Source: Chersky-265 sp035275285
GTDB lineage: Bacteria > Fibrobacterota > Fibrobacteria > UBA11236
DNA length: 28,396 bases
NCBI GenBank assembly: GCA_035275285.1
Contig: DATENA010000261.1
Location: forward strand, 1 to 28,396
Direction of reading: 5' to 3'
Below the pieces are notes generated by a model. That model was not told the origin of the DNA. It saw only the letters and a list, made by a program, of their open reading frames with translations, and made no database searches. Shown one piece after another: positions 1 to 7,698 of this stretch. The translations under genes were made by a program, and so were the position numbers. The stretch's first letter is position 1; each line of letters begins with the position of its first letter.

Positions 1-2
1 GG

Positions 3-65
3 ACCTATTGGACCTGCGACCTGAGCTACGACTACGTGAAAATCAACGCGGCGTACCGGACGTGA
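3..65 (+). CDS. argJ: C-terminal end of glutamate N-acetyltransferase / ornithine acetyltransferase (partial)
   Basis: The third frame is open from the window edge to a TGA at 63-65 and encodes about 20 residues ending CDLSYDYVKINAAYRT. This closely resembles the conserved C-terminus of ArgJ proteins (pattern CDLTYDYVxINAxYxT). ArgJ moves the acetyl group from N-acetylornithine to glutamate in the cyclic arginine pathway, and in many species also makes N-acetylglutamate from acetyl-CoA. Only the tail is present, so nothing can be said about the autocleavage site or substrate range. The other two frames over this stretch show no family resemblance. The call rests on a short but distinctive motif. 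Confidence 0.72.
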   Translation, partial: TYWTCDLSYDYVKINAAYRT

Positions 66-70
66 CCGGA

Positions 71-120
71 CCCGGCGGTTGAGCCTCGCCGGGACCGGCA
101 ACGACTGGCCGGACGGCCAG
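71..120 (+). terminator. Two tight hairpins just after argJ, possible terminator or processing site
   Basis: Six bases after the argJ stop there is a 7-bp perfect stem (71-77 with 87-93, CCCGGCG/CGCCGGG), then a second 7-bp stem (105-111 with 114-120, CTGGCCG/CGGCCAG). Neither is followed by a clear T-run, so intrinsic termination is unproven. Their place right after a stop codon and before glyA is the only support for the role. Confidence 0.3.
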
Positions 121-285
121 CCGCGCACGGAGATATTTGCCTGGAAGCCCGTTCGCCAAACCCCTTGAAATAACCGCTTTTCAGGCTTTTTCGGCCGTTG
201 GAGGCGCCCGGATCGGGCCGGGTCATGATCCATGCCGGCCGGTTTTGTTATCTTTGGGCCACACTTACGCTCGCAAGGAAGCCGC

Positions 286-1530
286 ATGCAGCATCTCAAG
301 GAAACGGATCCCGAAATCCATGCCATCATCGCCAAGGAAACCCTCCGCCAGGAAGAGGGCATGGAGCTGATCGCCTCCGAGAATTACACCAGCCGGGCCG
401 TGATGGAAGCCATGGGATCGGTGCTCACCAACAAGTACTCCGAAGGGTACGTGGGCAAGCGCTATTACGGGGGCAACGAAGTCATCGATGAAATGGAAGC
501 CCTGGCCGTGGCCCGCGCCAAGCAATTGTTCGGCGCGGAGCACGTCAACGTGCAGCCGCTCTCCGGCTCCCCGGCCAACCTGGCGGTGTACATGGCCGCC
601 GTCAAGCCCGGCGACAAGGTGCTGGGCCTCAAGCTCGACCACGGCGGCCACCTGTCCCACGGCCACCCCGTCAACTTCTCCGGGTTGAACTACAGCTTCT
701 CCCAATACGAGGTGGACGAAAAGACCCAGCGCATCGACATGGACAAAGTGCGCGAGGTGGCCTTGCGCGAGCGCCCCAAGATGATCATCGCCGGCTTCTC
801 GGCCTATTCCCGCGACATCGATTGGAAGGCCTTCAAGTCCATCGCGGACGAAGTGGAGGCCGTGACCTTCGCGGACATCGCGCATATCGCCGGCCTCATC
901 GCGGGCAAGGCGCTGGAATCCCCCGTTCCCTTCTTCGACATCGTGACCACCACCACCCACAAGACCCTGCGCGGCCCGCGCGGCGCCATCATCATGTGCA
1001 AGTCCAGGTTCCAGAAGGACATCGATCGCACCGTATTCCCCGGCATCCAGGGCGGACCCCACGATCACGTCAACGCGGCCAAGGCGGTATGCTTCCTGGA
1101 GGCGCTGCAGCCCTCGTTCCGGGACTATGCCCGCCAGACCATCAAGAACGCCCAGGCCATGGCCGGGGAGCTGATGAACCGCGGTTACAAGATCCTCACG
1201 GACGGCACGGACAACCATCTCATGGTGGTCGACCTGCGCAGCAAGGACCTCACCGGCAAGGTGGCGGAAGTGGCGCTCGAGCACGTGGGCATTTCCTGCA
1301 GCCGCAGCACCATCCCCTTCGACACCCGCAAGGCCATGGACCCCTCCGGCATCCGCCTGGGGACCCCGGCCCTGACGTCGCGCGGCATGGGCACGGGAGA
1401 AGCCGTGGCCGTGGCCGCCCTCATCGACGAGACCGTCAAGAACCACGCCAACGAGGCCAAGCTCAACGCCATCCGTTCCCAGGTCCGGGAGCTTTCCAGG
1501 AAGTTCCCCATGTACGGAGGCAAGGCCTAA
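286..1530 (+). CDS. glyA: Serine hydroxymethyltransferase
   Basis: A 414-residue PLP enzyme of normal family length that interconverts serine and glycine while loading a one-carbon unit onto tetrahydrofolate in the cytoplasm. The N-terminal ELIASENYTS signature (residues 27-36) and the YSEGYVGKRYYGG block (51-63) are intact. The PLP-contacting D197 and H200 sit in FADIAHIAGL, and the Schiff-base lysine is K226 in TTTTHKTLRGPRG. The start at 286 is chosen over an in-frame ATG at 232 because AAGGAAG at 275-281 is a well-placed Shine-Dalgarno site and MQHLKETDPEI matches the usual N-terminus. The dus gene follows after 35 nt on the same strand, so the two are probably co-transcribed. No motif of a folate-, glycine- or SAM-sensing riboswitch was recognised upstream. 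Confidence 0.97.
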   Translation: MQHLKETDPEIHAIIAKETLRQEEGMELIASENYTSRAVMEAMGSVLTNKYSEGYVGKRYYGGNEVIDEMEALAVARAKQLFGAEHVNVQPLSGSPANLAVYMAAVKPGDKVLGLKLDHGGHLSHGHPVNFSGLNYSFSQYEVDEKTQRIDMDKVREVALRERPKMIIAGFSAYSRDIDWKAFKSIADEVEAVTFADIAHIAGLIAGKALESPVPFFDIVTTTTHKTLRGPRGAIIMCKSRFQKDIDRTVFPGIQGGPHDHVNAAKAVCFLEALQPSFRDYARQTIKNAQAMAGELMNRGYKILTDGTDNHLMVVDLRSKDLTGKVAEVALEHVGISCSRSTIPFDTRKAMDPSGIRLGTPALTSRGMGTGEAVAVAALIDETVKNHANEAKLNAIRSQVRELSRKFPMYGGKA

Positions 1531-1565
1531 GGCCCGGTCCCCGGGAACCTGAGCGCCCTTCCATC

Positions 1566-2684
1566 ATGACTGCGATCCCTTCGCAAAGCCTGGTGGAAAG
1601 GGCGTCCCGCGTCACCCGCAAATACCGGGTGGGCGACAGGGACATCTTCCCCAACGTTTACCTGGCGCCCATGTCCGGCGTCACCGACATCTCCTTCCGC
1701 CGCCTCATCTCGCGCCTTTCCGGCGGACGTACCGGCCTGCTGGTCTCCGAATTCATCACCGTGGAGGGCCTCACCCGCCTCAATCCCCGCATCTGCCGGC
1801 AGATGGCCTTCGCTCCCGAGGAGAGGCCGTTCACCGTGCAGATCTATGGAGGCGAGGCCGACCGCATGGCCTGGGGCGCCCGCATGGTGGAGGATGCCGG
1901 CGCGGAGTTCGTGGAGATCAACTGCGGCTGCCCGGCCCCGAAAATCGTCCGCAAGGGCGGCGGCTCCGGCCTGCTGCGCGATCTGGACAACCTCAAGGCC
2001 ATCATCGCCGGCGTCAGGAAGGCCGTGAAGATCCCGGTAACCGTCAAGGTACGGGTGGGATGGGCCGAGGACCAGATCAACCTGCTCGAGACCCAGAAGG
2101 TGGTGGAAGGCGAGGGCGCATCGGCCCTGGTCATCCACGGCCGCACGCGGCAGCAAGGCTACAAGGGCCTGGCCAATTGGGACCTGATCGCCCTGGCCAA
2201 GTCCAAGGCTTCCATCCCCGTCATCGGCAACGGCGACGTCCTCAAGGTGGAGGACGTGGTCGACAAGCTGGAGCGCTACGGCGTGGACGGGGTGGCGGTG
2301 GGCCGCGGGGCCATGCACAATCCCTGGATCTTCAACCAGATCGCGGACCTGTACGAGGGCAAGGCCCCCAAGGAGCCGACCTTGGAAGAACATGCCGCCG
2401 TTTTCGCCCAATACCTGGAACTGCTGCGCGAAGAGCAGGACATCGAAGGCCGGGTGCTGGGCAAGCTGAAGCAGATGGGCGCGCGCGTGCTCAAATGCCT
2501 TCCCAACTCCAAGGGCGGCCGCACGGACGTGCTGCGATCGGCTTCGATCAGCGAGTTCTTCGACAATCTGCACAAGCTGCTGGCGGGCATTTCCGATTAC
2601 AAAGGCCGTGTGCTTGAACAGGTGCGCGAACTCAACGGCAAGGATGCCGACGAAGTGGTCTTTGGAAGAGACTACAAAAACTGA
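1566..2684 (+). CDS. dus: tRNA-dihydrouridine synthase (DusB/COG0042 type)
   Basis: A 372-residue flavoenzyme that reduces uridines in the tRNA D-loop. The FMN-binding TIM barrel begins with YLAPMSGVTDISFRRL (residues 32-47). The catalytic cysteine is C122 in EINCGCPAPKIVRKGGGSGLL. Later barrel motifs are VKVRVGW, VIHGRTRQQGYKG, VIGNGDV and GVAVGRGAMHNPWIF, in the expected order, followed by the C-terminal helical tRNA-binding domain (about 270-372). The reading frame extends far upstream through glyA in another frame; ATG 1566 is preferred because family similarity begins within about 20 residues of it. DusB is the closest subfamily by motif, but DusA, B and C cannot be separated safely by eye. 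It lies 35 nt after glyA. The next 143 bp up to the hipA stop contain no recognisable gene. Confidence 0.93.
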   Translation: MTAIPSQSLVERASRVTRKYRVGDRDIFPNVYLAPMSGVTDISFRRLISRLSGGRTGLLVSEFITVEGLTRLNPRICRQMAFAPEERPFTVQIYGGEADRMAWGARMVEDAGAEFVEINCGCPAPKIVRKGGGSGLLRDLDNLKAIIAGVRKAVKIPVTVKVRVGWAEDQINLLETQKVVEGEGASALVIHGRTRQQGYKGLANWDLIALAKSKASIPVIGNGDVLKVEDVVDKLERYGVDGVAVGRGAMHNPWIFNQIADLYEGKAPKEPTLEEHAAVFAQYLELLREEQDIEGRVLGKLKQMGARVLKCLPNSKGGRTDVLRSASISEFFDNLHKLLAGISDYKGRVLEQVRELNGKDADEVVFGRDYKN

Positions 2685-2827
2685 CTTTTGCCCAAATCAA
2701 TTTCCGGTATTCTATCCTGATTTCCGCCTCGAAAGGGCCCTGTGCTTCAAAGTAGATCGAAGGTATATCACTCCATTGCGCACTGATTGGCATTCTTCGT
2801 GAAAATCCCACGGACTTTGGTTTTGAA

Positions 2828-4111
2828 TTATTCGGGCGCACCGGAGTAACCGATTCCGAAAGCTCTCCCCACCAATTCGATTTCCGATCTTGCCAAACCT
2901 AAGTGATTGGCCTCCGTTCGCCATGTTGCAACTTCGCCTTTGACTTCTTCCATGATCTTTTTCGCCCTAGAGCTTTCTATCCGGTAATATTCCGACGTCG
3001 AAAGGGCCGTGTCGAGATTGGGAACGGCCGTGCTTTCGTCCAGTCTGAGAGCATGCTCCGACTTGGCTGGGACGGGATTCACATCGTAGGCGGGGGAGAG
3101 TCGCCAACCGCTTGGCTCGCGGATGAAGGCGTGATTCCGAAGGTGGTCATCCCGGTTGCCGACAAGCACATTGAAAACGACTCTCCGGAAAAGCTGTTCC
3201 AATTCTTCCTCAATGCGATCGGCGGCGCCATTTTCGGACACGAATTGCGCGAGATCGAGATAACTGGATTCCTTGTCTCCATCGCGGCGCTCCAGCAAGG
3301 TCATGGCTGATGCGAACATGCGACGGCCATTGCCGATGCGATCGAAGCGGCCGGCGCAATACGTTCGGTGGCGCGCGGAAAGTTCCTCAAGTCTCGCATC
3401 CGGAACCCTGATTCCGGCGCGCCGGGCCAGTTGATTCACCAGGAATTCCCAGGCTCCCACATCGTAGCGATCCTCCTGTGCCGGAAACTTGGCAAGCCAA
3501 AGGCGTCCGTCTTCATCCGTGAAATTTGCTTTGGGTCGGGCCCCACCCAGCGATGTGCCGGGAGCCATGAGCATTGCAAGCCATTGTTCGTATTCAGGCA
3601 TGGACTCGGAGTCAGCCGACTCGATGCGCCGGCTGACATCGGCGAGTTCCCGCAAGTTGGCGAATGGGGGGGCTGCGTTTTCCGATGCATCCAGGAAGGA
3701 TCCGCCTTCCATGTCGCGGAATCGAAGCGCGCCGGTCCTTGTCAGGTCATTGACTCCAAGAAGGAAATCAAGTTCTCGCAAGGTCCGAGCCTTCCGGCCC
3801 TCATGCAATGCACGGACAGATTCGCGGCGTTCCATGAGGACTCGCCCCCAGCGATCGGGTGCAGAATCCATGAAAATCCCGAATGCAGTTGCGCCGGCCG
3901 GGGGGTATTGCGGTCCGGTCCAAAGCTCCAGGCGGGGATCGAGCATGAAGACGCGGTCACCGTGCAACCAGTCCTTGTCGTACTCGAAGGAGGCTGGCAA
4001 ATCGGTCCGGATTTCATGGCGGAATAAGGTTCCCACCTTCTGGATCGGGCCGAGTTCCGGGGCGTCAAGGAAAACTTCGAACGCCTGACGGCGAGGTTTA
4101 TGGGTTGCCAT
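2828..4111 (-). CDS. hipA: HipA-family serine/threonine kinase toxin
   Basis: A 427-residue HipA-like kinase, full length for the family. The N-terminal subdomain covers about residues 11-135. The phosphate-loop segment APGTSLGGARPKANF (183-197) is the form seen in many HipA homologues. The catalytic loop is NVLVGNRDDHLRNHAF (314-329; D321/D322, N326), and the metal-binding DFG-like aspartate is D343 in SPAYDVNP. All kinase residues appear intact, so the toxin is probably active. In E. coli, HipA phosphorylates glutamyl-tRNA synthetase; the target here is unknown. ATG 4111 is chosen over the longer frame to 4249 because homology starts at FEVFLD and the start overlaps the antitoxin stop by 14 nt, suggesting translational coupling. 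The gene is visibly less GC-rich than its neighbours, consistent with transfer. Confidence 0.92.
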   Translation of the reverse strand: MATHKPRRQAFEVFLDAPELGPIQKVGTLFRHEIRTDLPASFEYDKDWLHGDRVFMLDPRLELWTGPQYPPAGATAFGIFMDSAPDRWGRVLMERRESVRALHEGRKARTLRELDFLLGVNDLTRTGALRFRDMEGGSFLDASENAAPPFANLRELADVSRRIESADSESMPEYEQWLAMLMAPGTSLGGARPKANFTDEDGRLWLAKFPAQEDRYDVGAWEFLVNQLARRAGIRVPDARLEELSARHRTYCAGRFDRIGNGRRMFASAMTLLERRDGDKESSYLDLAQFVSENGAADRIEEELEQLFRRVVFNVLVGNRDDHLRNHAFIREPSGWRLSPAYDVNPVPAKSEHALRLDESTAVPNLDTALSTSEYYRIESSRAKKIMEEVKGEVATWRTEANHLGLARSEIELVGRAFGIGYSGAPE

Positions 4112-4376
4112 TGGGTTCGCTGCGGGATTTCCGTCCAGGCAATTGCAAGTCCTGTAGCTTTCGTCCCAGCACATCGTCCCGTGCCACCGCGTCGAGATCT
4201 CCATCCAATCCCAGGATCCGAAGGGCTCGCACGTATGTGCCCAGGGCAATTGTCGCGTCCCCTTTTTCCAGCCTGTTCAAGGTGTCGCGGGAAACACCCA
4301 TCCGCTGAGCGAACACGATGGTCGTTATCTTGCGACGCAGCCTTGCTGTCCGCAGCCTTTCACCAAGATCAGCCAT
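4098..4376 (-). CDS. hipB: HipB-like helix-turn-helix antitoxin
   Basis: A 92-residue Xre/HipB-type DNA-binding protein that would neutralise HipA and repress the operon. The helix-turn-helix spans about residues 4-45 (LGERLRTARLRRK, then FAQRMGVSRDTLNRLEKGD). The tail ARDDVLGRKLQDLQLP is characteristic of HipB-like partners of this HipA class. Two ATG starts are possible. The one at 4376 has an AGAGG a few bases upstream. The one at 4421 adds 15 residues but would sit at about +1 of the mapped promoter, giving a leaderless message. I prefer 4376 but cannot exclude 4421. A further TTG at 4439 lies upstream of the predicted transcription start and is unlikely. The gene overlaps hipA by 14 nt and is translated first, the usual order. 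Confidence 0.88.
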   Translation of the reverse strand: MADLGERLRTARLRRKITTIVFAQRMGVSRDTLNRLEKGDATIALGTYVRALRILGLDGDLDAVARDDVLGRKLQDLQLPGRKSRSEPNGNP

Positions 4377-4420
4377 CTGCCTCTTGAGGTTTGGAAATGT
4401 CTGCGTGAACGTACGACCCA

Positions 4421-4469
4421 TGTCCGATATTATAGTCAAAAAATACTTTTTTGTCCGTAATATCGGACA
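4421..4469 (-). promoter_or_regulatory. hipBA promoter with two HipB-type operators
   Basis: Reading toward hipB on the minus strand there is a perfect TATAAT at 4429-4434 and a CGGACA -35 element at 4452-4457 (4 of 6 matches), separated by exactly 17 bp. The sequence 4452-4469 is the palindrome TGTCCGTAATATCGGACA, i.e. TGTCC-N8-GGACA. This has the same geometry as the E. coli HipB operator TATCC-N8-GGATA. A second, degenerate copy (TGTCC-N8-AGTCA) lies at 4421-4438. The centres are 31 bp apart, about three helical turns. One site covers the -35 and the other the -10, so bound antitoxin would occlude the polymerase. Confidence 0.75.
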
Positions 4470-4546
4470 AAATGTGTGTAATTTGAGGTATTTCAGAAGG
4501 GGAAATTACGTAGAATCAGCGAAAAAGGCATGAATAATCTGAATTC

Positions 4547-4583
4547 GAGGTGCCGGTAGGTTCGAATCCGGCCATCCCGACCA
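4547..4583 (+). other. Degenerate 3' tRNA fragment (T-arm plus acceptor and CCA), probable att scar
   Basis: The segment contains a tRNA T-loop (TTCGAAT, 4561-4567) followed by CCGGC and CATCCCGACCA (ending 4583), i.e. the 3' T-stem, 3' acceptor strand, discriminator A and CCA. GCCGG before the loop would pair perfectly with CCGGC, except for four inserted bases (TAGG, 4557-4560). No anticodon arm, D-arm or matching 5' acceptor strand (expected CGGGATG) precedes it, so this is not a functional tRNA. The acceptor sequence resembles bacterial tRNA-Pro. Such 3' fragments are typical of attachment sites left by tRNA-targeting integrases. Confidence 0.6.
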
Positions 4584-4668
4584 GTTAGACCGAAGTAAGG
4601 CTTACTCGAACGCAAGCCCTTGATCAGCCACATTGACCCGGAAGGTAGCCGCCCCGGCCCGCCGATCT

Positions 4669-6039
4669 TCAGTGCGAAGAACCGATCCTGATCTCCCCGA
4701 ACTCCTGGAGCTTCGCCAGGACGGACTCCCGGATCTCATCGCAGCGCTTCTGCGTGGCGCCTTCGAAGCGCGTCACCAGGCTCGGCTGCGTGTTGGACGC
4801 GCGCACCAGCCCCCAGCCGTCCGGGAACAGGATGCGCACGCCGTCGATGGCGATCACCTTGGCCGTCTTCGAATAGTACTCGACGGCCTTTTCCGCGATG
4901 CGGAACTTCTCCTCGTCGTCCTTGCACTCGCAGCGGATTTCCGGGGTGTTGAAGTACCTGGGCACCCCGGCCAGCAGTTCGGACGGCGCCTTGCCGGTCT
5001 TGTCCAGGATCTCCAGCATGCGGCAGCCCGCGTAGATGGCGTCATCGTAGCCGAAGTATCTGTCCGCGAAGAAGATGTGGCCGCTGACCTCGCCGGCCAA
5101 GGGGGCCTGCTCCTCGGACATCTTTTTCTTGAGCAGGGAATGGCCCACTTTCCACATGATGGGCCGGCCGCCGTCCTTGGCGATCTCCTGCTCCAGGGCC
5201 ATGGAGGATTTCACCTCGTAGATGATTTTCGCGCCGGGGGAGGTCTTGAGGATGTCCTTGGCGAAGATGAGCGTCAGCAAATCCCCCGGGATGAGATCGC
5301 CTTTCTCGTCGATGACGCCGATGCGGTCGGAATCCCCGTCCAGGCCGATGCCCACGCGGGCGCCGGTGGCCTTGACCTTTTCCGAGAGCTCCACCACGTT
5401 TTCCCAGATGGTGGGATCCGGATGATGGTTGGGGAAGCGCCCGTCCACGGTGTCGTTGATCGCGACGACCTCGGCGCCGATGCGGCGGTAGACTTCCCTC
5501 GCGAACAGGGCCCCGGTGGCGTTGGCGGGATCCAGCACGATCTTGATGGGTTTGGAAAGCTTGAACTTCGACTCGAGGTACCGGATATAGTCCTCGGTGA
5601 TGTCCTTGCTCTCGCGCTTCCCCCGGCCGTCGGCGAAGGCCTCCCCGGCCGCGCGCCGCTTGATGTCCACGATGTCTGAACCGAAGAGCGTGGTCTTGCC
5701 GATGCCCAGCTTGAGCCCGTTGTATTCCTTGGGGTTGTGGCTGGCCGTGATCATGGCGAAGCCGTCGATCTCCAGGTGGAAGGCGCTGAAGTAGCAGAGG
5801 GGGGAGGTGACGATGCCGATGTCCACCACGTCGATCCCGGTGGCGGTGACTCCGGCGATGAAGCCTTCCTTGATTTCGGGGGTGTGCAGGCGGACGTCCC
5901 CGCCCACGGAAATCCTTTTGAGGCCGCGCTCCCTGAGGACGGTGCCGAAGGCCATGGCGATGCGGCGGACCGTGTCCGGGGTGAGGTCTTGCGGATGGAG
6001 GCCGCGGATGTCGTATTCGCGGAAGATGGAAGAGTTCAT
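4669..6039 (-). CDS. Phosphomannomutase/phosphoglucomutase (AlgC/ManB type)
   Basis: A 456-residue alpha-D-phosphohexomutase that interconverts hexose 6-phosphate and hexose 1-phosphate (glucose and/or mannose) in the cytoplasm. All four active-site blocks are present: the phosphoserine loop TASHNP with S100, the Mg-binding DGDSDR (234-239), the sugar-specificity loop GEVSGH (316-321) and the C-terminal phosphate-binding loop RASNTQPSLVTRFEG. The GEVSGH loop and overall length fit the dual-specificity PMM/PGM group rather than PgcA or GlmM. The start at 6039 (MNSSIFREYDIRG) is typical; the upstream extension in frame is only the heptamer repeat element. It lies downstream of glgC on the same strand, so it probably supplies glucose 1-phosphate to GlgC, though a role in GDP-mannose or envelope sugar supply is equally compatible. 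Confidence 0.93.
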   Translation of the reverse strand: MNSSIFREYDIRGLHPQDLTPDTVRRIAMAFGTVLRERGLKRISVGGDVRLHTPEIKEGFIAGVTATGIDVVDIGIVTSPLCYFSAFHLEIDGFAMITASHNPKEYNGLKLGIGKTTLFGSDIVDIKRRAAGEAFADGRGKRESKDITEDYIRYLESKFKLSKPIKIVLDPANATGALFAREVYRRIGAEVVAINDTVDGRFPNHHPDPTIWENVVELSEKVKATGARVGIGLDGDSDRIGVIDEKGDLIPGDLLTLIFAKDILKTSPGAKIIYEVKSSMALEQEIAKDGGRPIMWKVGHSLLKKKMSEEQAPLAGEVSGHIFFADRYFGYDDAIYAGCRMLEILDKTGKAPSELLAGVPRYFNTPEIRCECKDDEEKFRIAEKAVEYYSKTAKVIAIDGVRILFPDGWGLVRASNTQPSLVTRFEGATQKRCDEIRESVLAKLQEFGEIRIGSSH

Positions 6040-6074
6040 GGAGAGTTCCCTGGGATCGATATTAAGTGAGATTG

Positions 6075-6217
6075 CAAAAGTCAAAGTGCAAAATGCAAAG
6101 GGCAAAATTGAAAGCCAAGATCGGTGGCGTGCGGGCATTGCCAGGAGAGAGGTCGAACCGGCCGGGAACGGCCATTCCCTTCATTTTGCACTTTGCACTT
6201 TGACTTTTGCACTTTGA
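6075..6217 (-). repeat. Heptamer inverted-repeat element A (glgC / phosphomutase spacer)
   Basis: Read on the minus strand, the first arm (6217 to 6181) begins 24 nt after the glgC stop and consists of five consecutive 7-nt units: CAAAGTG three times, CAAAAGT and CAAAATG. The far arm (6109 to 6075) holds five 7-nt units in the opposite orientation (variants of CAAAAGT, CAAAGTG, CAAAATG, CAAAGGG). The core between them (6110-6180) is unrelated and holds a small GGCCG/CGGCC stem. The arms can pair imperfectly to form a long stem. The 37 nt at 6181-6217 are identical, base for base, to the first arm of element B (19027-19063). Confidence 0.88.
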
Positions 6218-6241
6218 ATTCCGTCCGATCGAAGCCGGCGT

Positions 6242-7477
6242 TCAGACCTCGATCACCGTGTCCTTCGCGATCACCACGATGCCCGTATCCGTGACGTGGA
6301 AGCGCTCGCGGTCCCGGTCCAGGTTGATGCCCACTTCGAAGCCCGCGGGGATCTTGATGCCTTTTTCCACGATGGCGCGGTGCACGCGGGCTCCGCGGCC
6401 CACGTCCACGTTCGGGAACAGGATCGAGTCCGTGACCACGGCGTGGCTGTGGATCTGGCAACCGGGGGAGAGGATGGAGTGGATGGCCCGTCCGCCGGAA
6501 AGGATGCAGCCTTCGCAGACGATGGAGTCGTAGGACACGCCTTTGCGCCCTTCCGGATCGCCTTCGCCGAACACGAACTTGGCGGGAGGCAGGTTCCAAT
6601 TCACCGTGCGCAACGGCCATTTGGAATTGTACAGGTTGAAGATGGGGGAGACCGCGCAGCAATCCATGTTGGCTTCGAAGAACGCTTCCAGGGTCCCGAT
6701 GTCCTTCCAGTATCCCTGGCTGGCCTCGTTTTCCCCCTTGATGCGGTTCTCGTTGAAATCGTACACGTACACCGGGTGGTGGTTGTAGATGGAGGGCAGG
6801 ATGTCCCGGCCGAAATCGTGGTGGGAGTTGGCGAGCTTGCTGTCCGAAAGGAGTTCCCGGACCAGGAATTTGCTGTTGAAGATGTAATTGCCCATGGAGG
6901 CCAGGGACCAGCCGGGCCGACCGGGCATGGGCTTGGGCCGGCTGGGCTTCTCTTCGAAGCCGATCATGCGGCCATTGTCGTCCACTTCCACCACGCCGAA
7001 GCTCCGGGCTTCGTCCTGGGGTACCGGAATGCAGGAAATGGTGGCCAAGGCGCCTTTGGAAATGTGGTATTGGAGCATCTGGTTGACCGCCATCTTATAG
7101 ATGTGGTCCCCGCCGAAAATGGCCACGTGATCCGGACGCACGTCCCGGATCAGGTTCACGTTCTGGTAAATGGCATCCGCCGTTCCCATGTACCAGGAGT
7201 TGCCGATGCGCATTTGGGCCGGCACCATGTCCACGTACTGGTCCAGGTTGCGGTTCAGGTCCCAGGCCTGGGAAACGTGCCGGTTCAGGGAGTCGGATTT
7301 GAACTGGGTCAGAATCTTGACCTGGTAGAATCCGGAATTCACGAAATTGTTGAGGACGAAGTCGATAACCCGGTATTTTCCCGCGAAATGGACCGCGGGT
7401 TTGGCCCGGTCGTTGGTCAGGGGCTGTAGCCGGGAGCCTTGTCCTCCGGCCAGAATCATCGCCAACAGGTTTTCCAT
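6242..7477 (-). CDS. glgC: Glucose-1-phosphate adenylyltransferase (ADP-glucose pyrophosphorylase)
   Basis: A 411-residue enzyme making ADP-glucose from glucose 1-phosphate and ATP, the committed step of bacterial glycogen synthesis. The nucleotidyltransferase domain starts with LAGGQGSRLQPLTNDRAKPAV (residues 9-29). It contains WYMGTADA (95-102), the metal-binding GGDH with D124, GFEEKP (173-178), DFGRDILP (221-228) and GYWKDIGT (255-262). The C-terminal third (about 300-411) is the left-handed beta-helix used for oligomerisation and allosteric control. One variation is visible: the usual acidic residue after the HIYK(M/Q) motif is A130. The start at 7477 gives the expected N-terminus; an AAGG lies about 12 nt upstream, so the ribosome site is weak. 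The phosphomutase gene follows after the 202-bp spacer containing element A. Confidence 0.95.
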   Translation of the reverse strand: MENLLAMILAGGQGSRLQPLTNDRAKPAVHFAGKYRVIDFVLNNFVNSGFYQVKILTQFKSDSLNRHVSQAWDLNRNLDQYVDMVPAQMRIGNSWYMGTADAIYQNVNLIRDVRPDHVAIFGGDHIYKMAVNQMLQYHISKGALATISCIPVPQDEARSFGVVEVDDNGRMIGFEEKPSRPKPMPGRPGWSLASMGNYIFNSKFLVRELLSDSKLANSHHDFGRDILPSIYNHHPVYVYDFNENRIKGENEASQGYWKDIGTLEAFFEANMDCCAVSPIFNLYNSKWPLRTVNWNLPPAKFVFGEGDPEGRKGVSYDSIVCEGCILSGGRAIHSILSPGCQIHSHAVVTDSILFPNVDVGRGARVHRAIVEKGIKIPAGFEVGINLDRDRERFHVTDTGIVVIAKDTVIEV

Positions 7478-7559
7478 GTAAACTTATGCCTTCAGGGGGG
7501 TAGGGGGGATGGCTCGGGAACCGGGTTGACCCGGAACCGGGCGAGGTTGAGTTAAATCC

Positions 7560-7565
7560 ATTATA
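7560..7565 (-). promoter_or_regulatory. Candidate glgC -10 element
   Basis: A perfect TATAAT on the minus strand lies 83 nt upstream of the glgC start. No good -35 hexamer is found at 16-18 bp, so support is partial. The predicted leader includes a small stem with a TTGA loop (7521-7534). Confidence 0.35.
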
Positions 7566-7655
7566 GTGGGGGGAAAATAGGATTTACGGCGATTTTACGC
7601 AAGCATTTGGATAGATTAAGGAAAATGGGATTTGGGGAAACAGGGGCGGTTTGTT

Positions 7656-7689
7656 CAAAAGAAAGGGGGCGCTCCCCAGGAGCGCCCCC
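7656..7689 (-). terminator. Intrinsic terminator of tRNA-Glu
   Basis: On the minus strand a 9-bp perfect GC-rich stem (7681-7689 with 7665-7673, GGGGGCGCT/AGCGCCCCC) is followed at once by TTTCTTTTG. It lies 10 nt beyond the tRNA CCA end and fits the Rho-independent pattern well. It should also separate tRNA-Glu transcription from the glgC promoter region. Confidence 0.85.
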
Positions 7690-7698
7690 AATCGATAC

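Noticed and set aside
66..285. Possible riboswitch (folate, glycine or SAM) in front of glyA.
   Set aside because: I looked for conserved cores of these classes and found only simple GC stems. No pseudoknot or tandem-aptamer features are visible.
822..1565. Upstream in-frame extension of dus through glyA.
   Set aside because: Low-complexity Arg/His/Gly translation antiphase to glyA; dus similarity begins only after 1566.
2685..2827. A left-hand copy of the tRNA 3' fragment that would complete the boundaries of a hipBA island.
   Set aside because: No T-loop or CATCCCGACCA-like sequence is present in this stretch; only the right-hand fragment at 4547-4583 exists in the window.
3368..4088. Plus-strand open frames of about 200 codons opposite hipA.
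   Set aside because: They have no recognisable domain and overlap the intact kinase motifs of hipA on the other strand.
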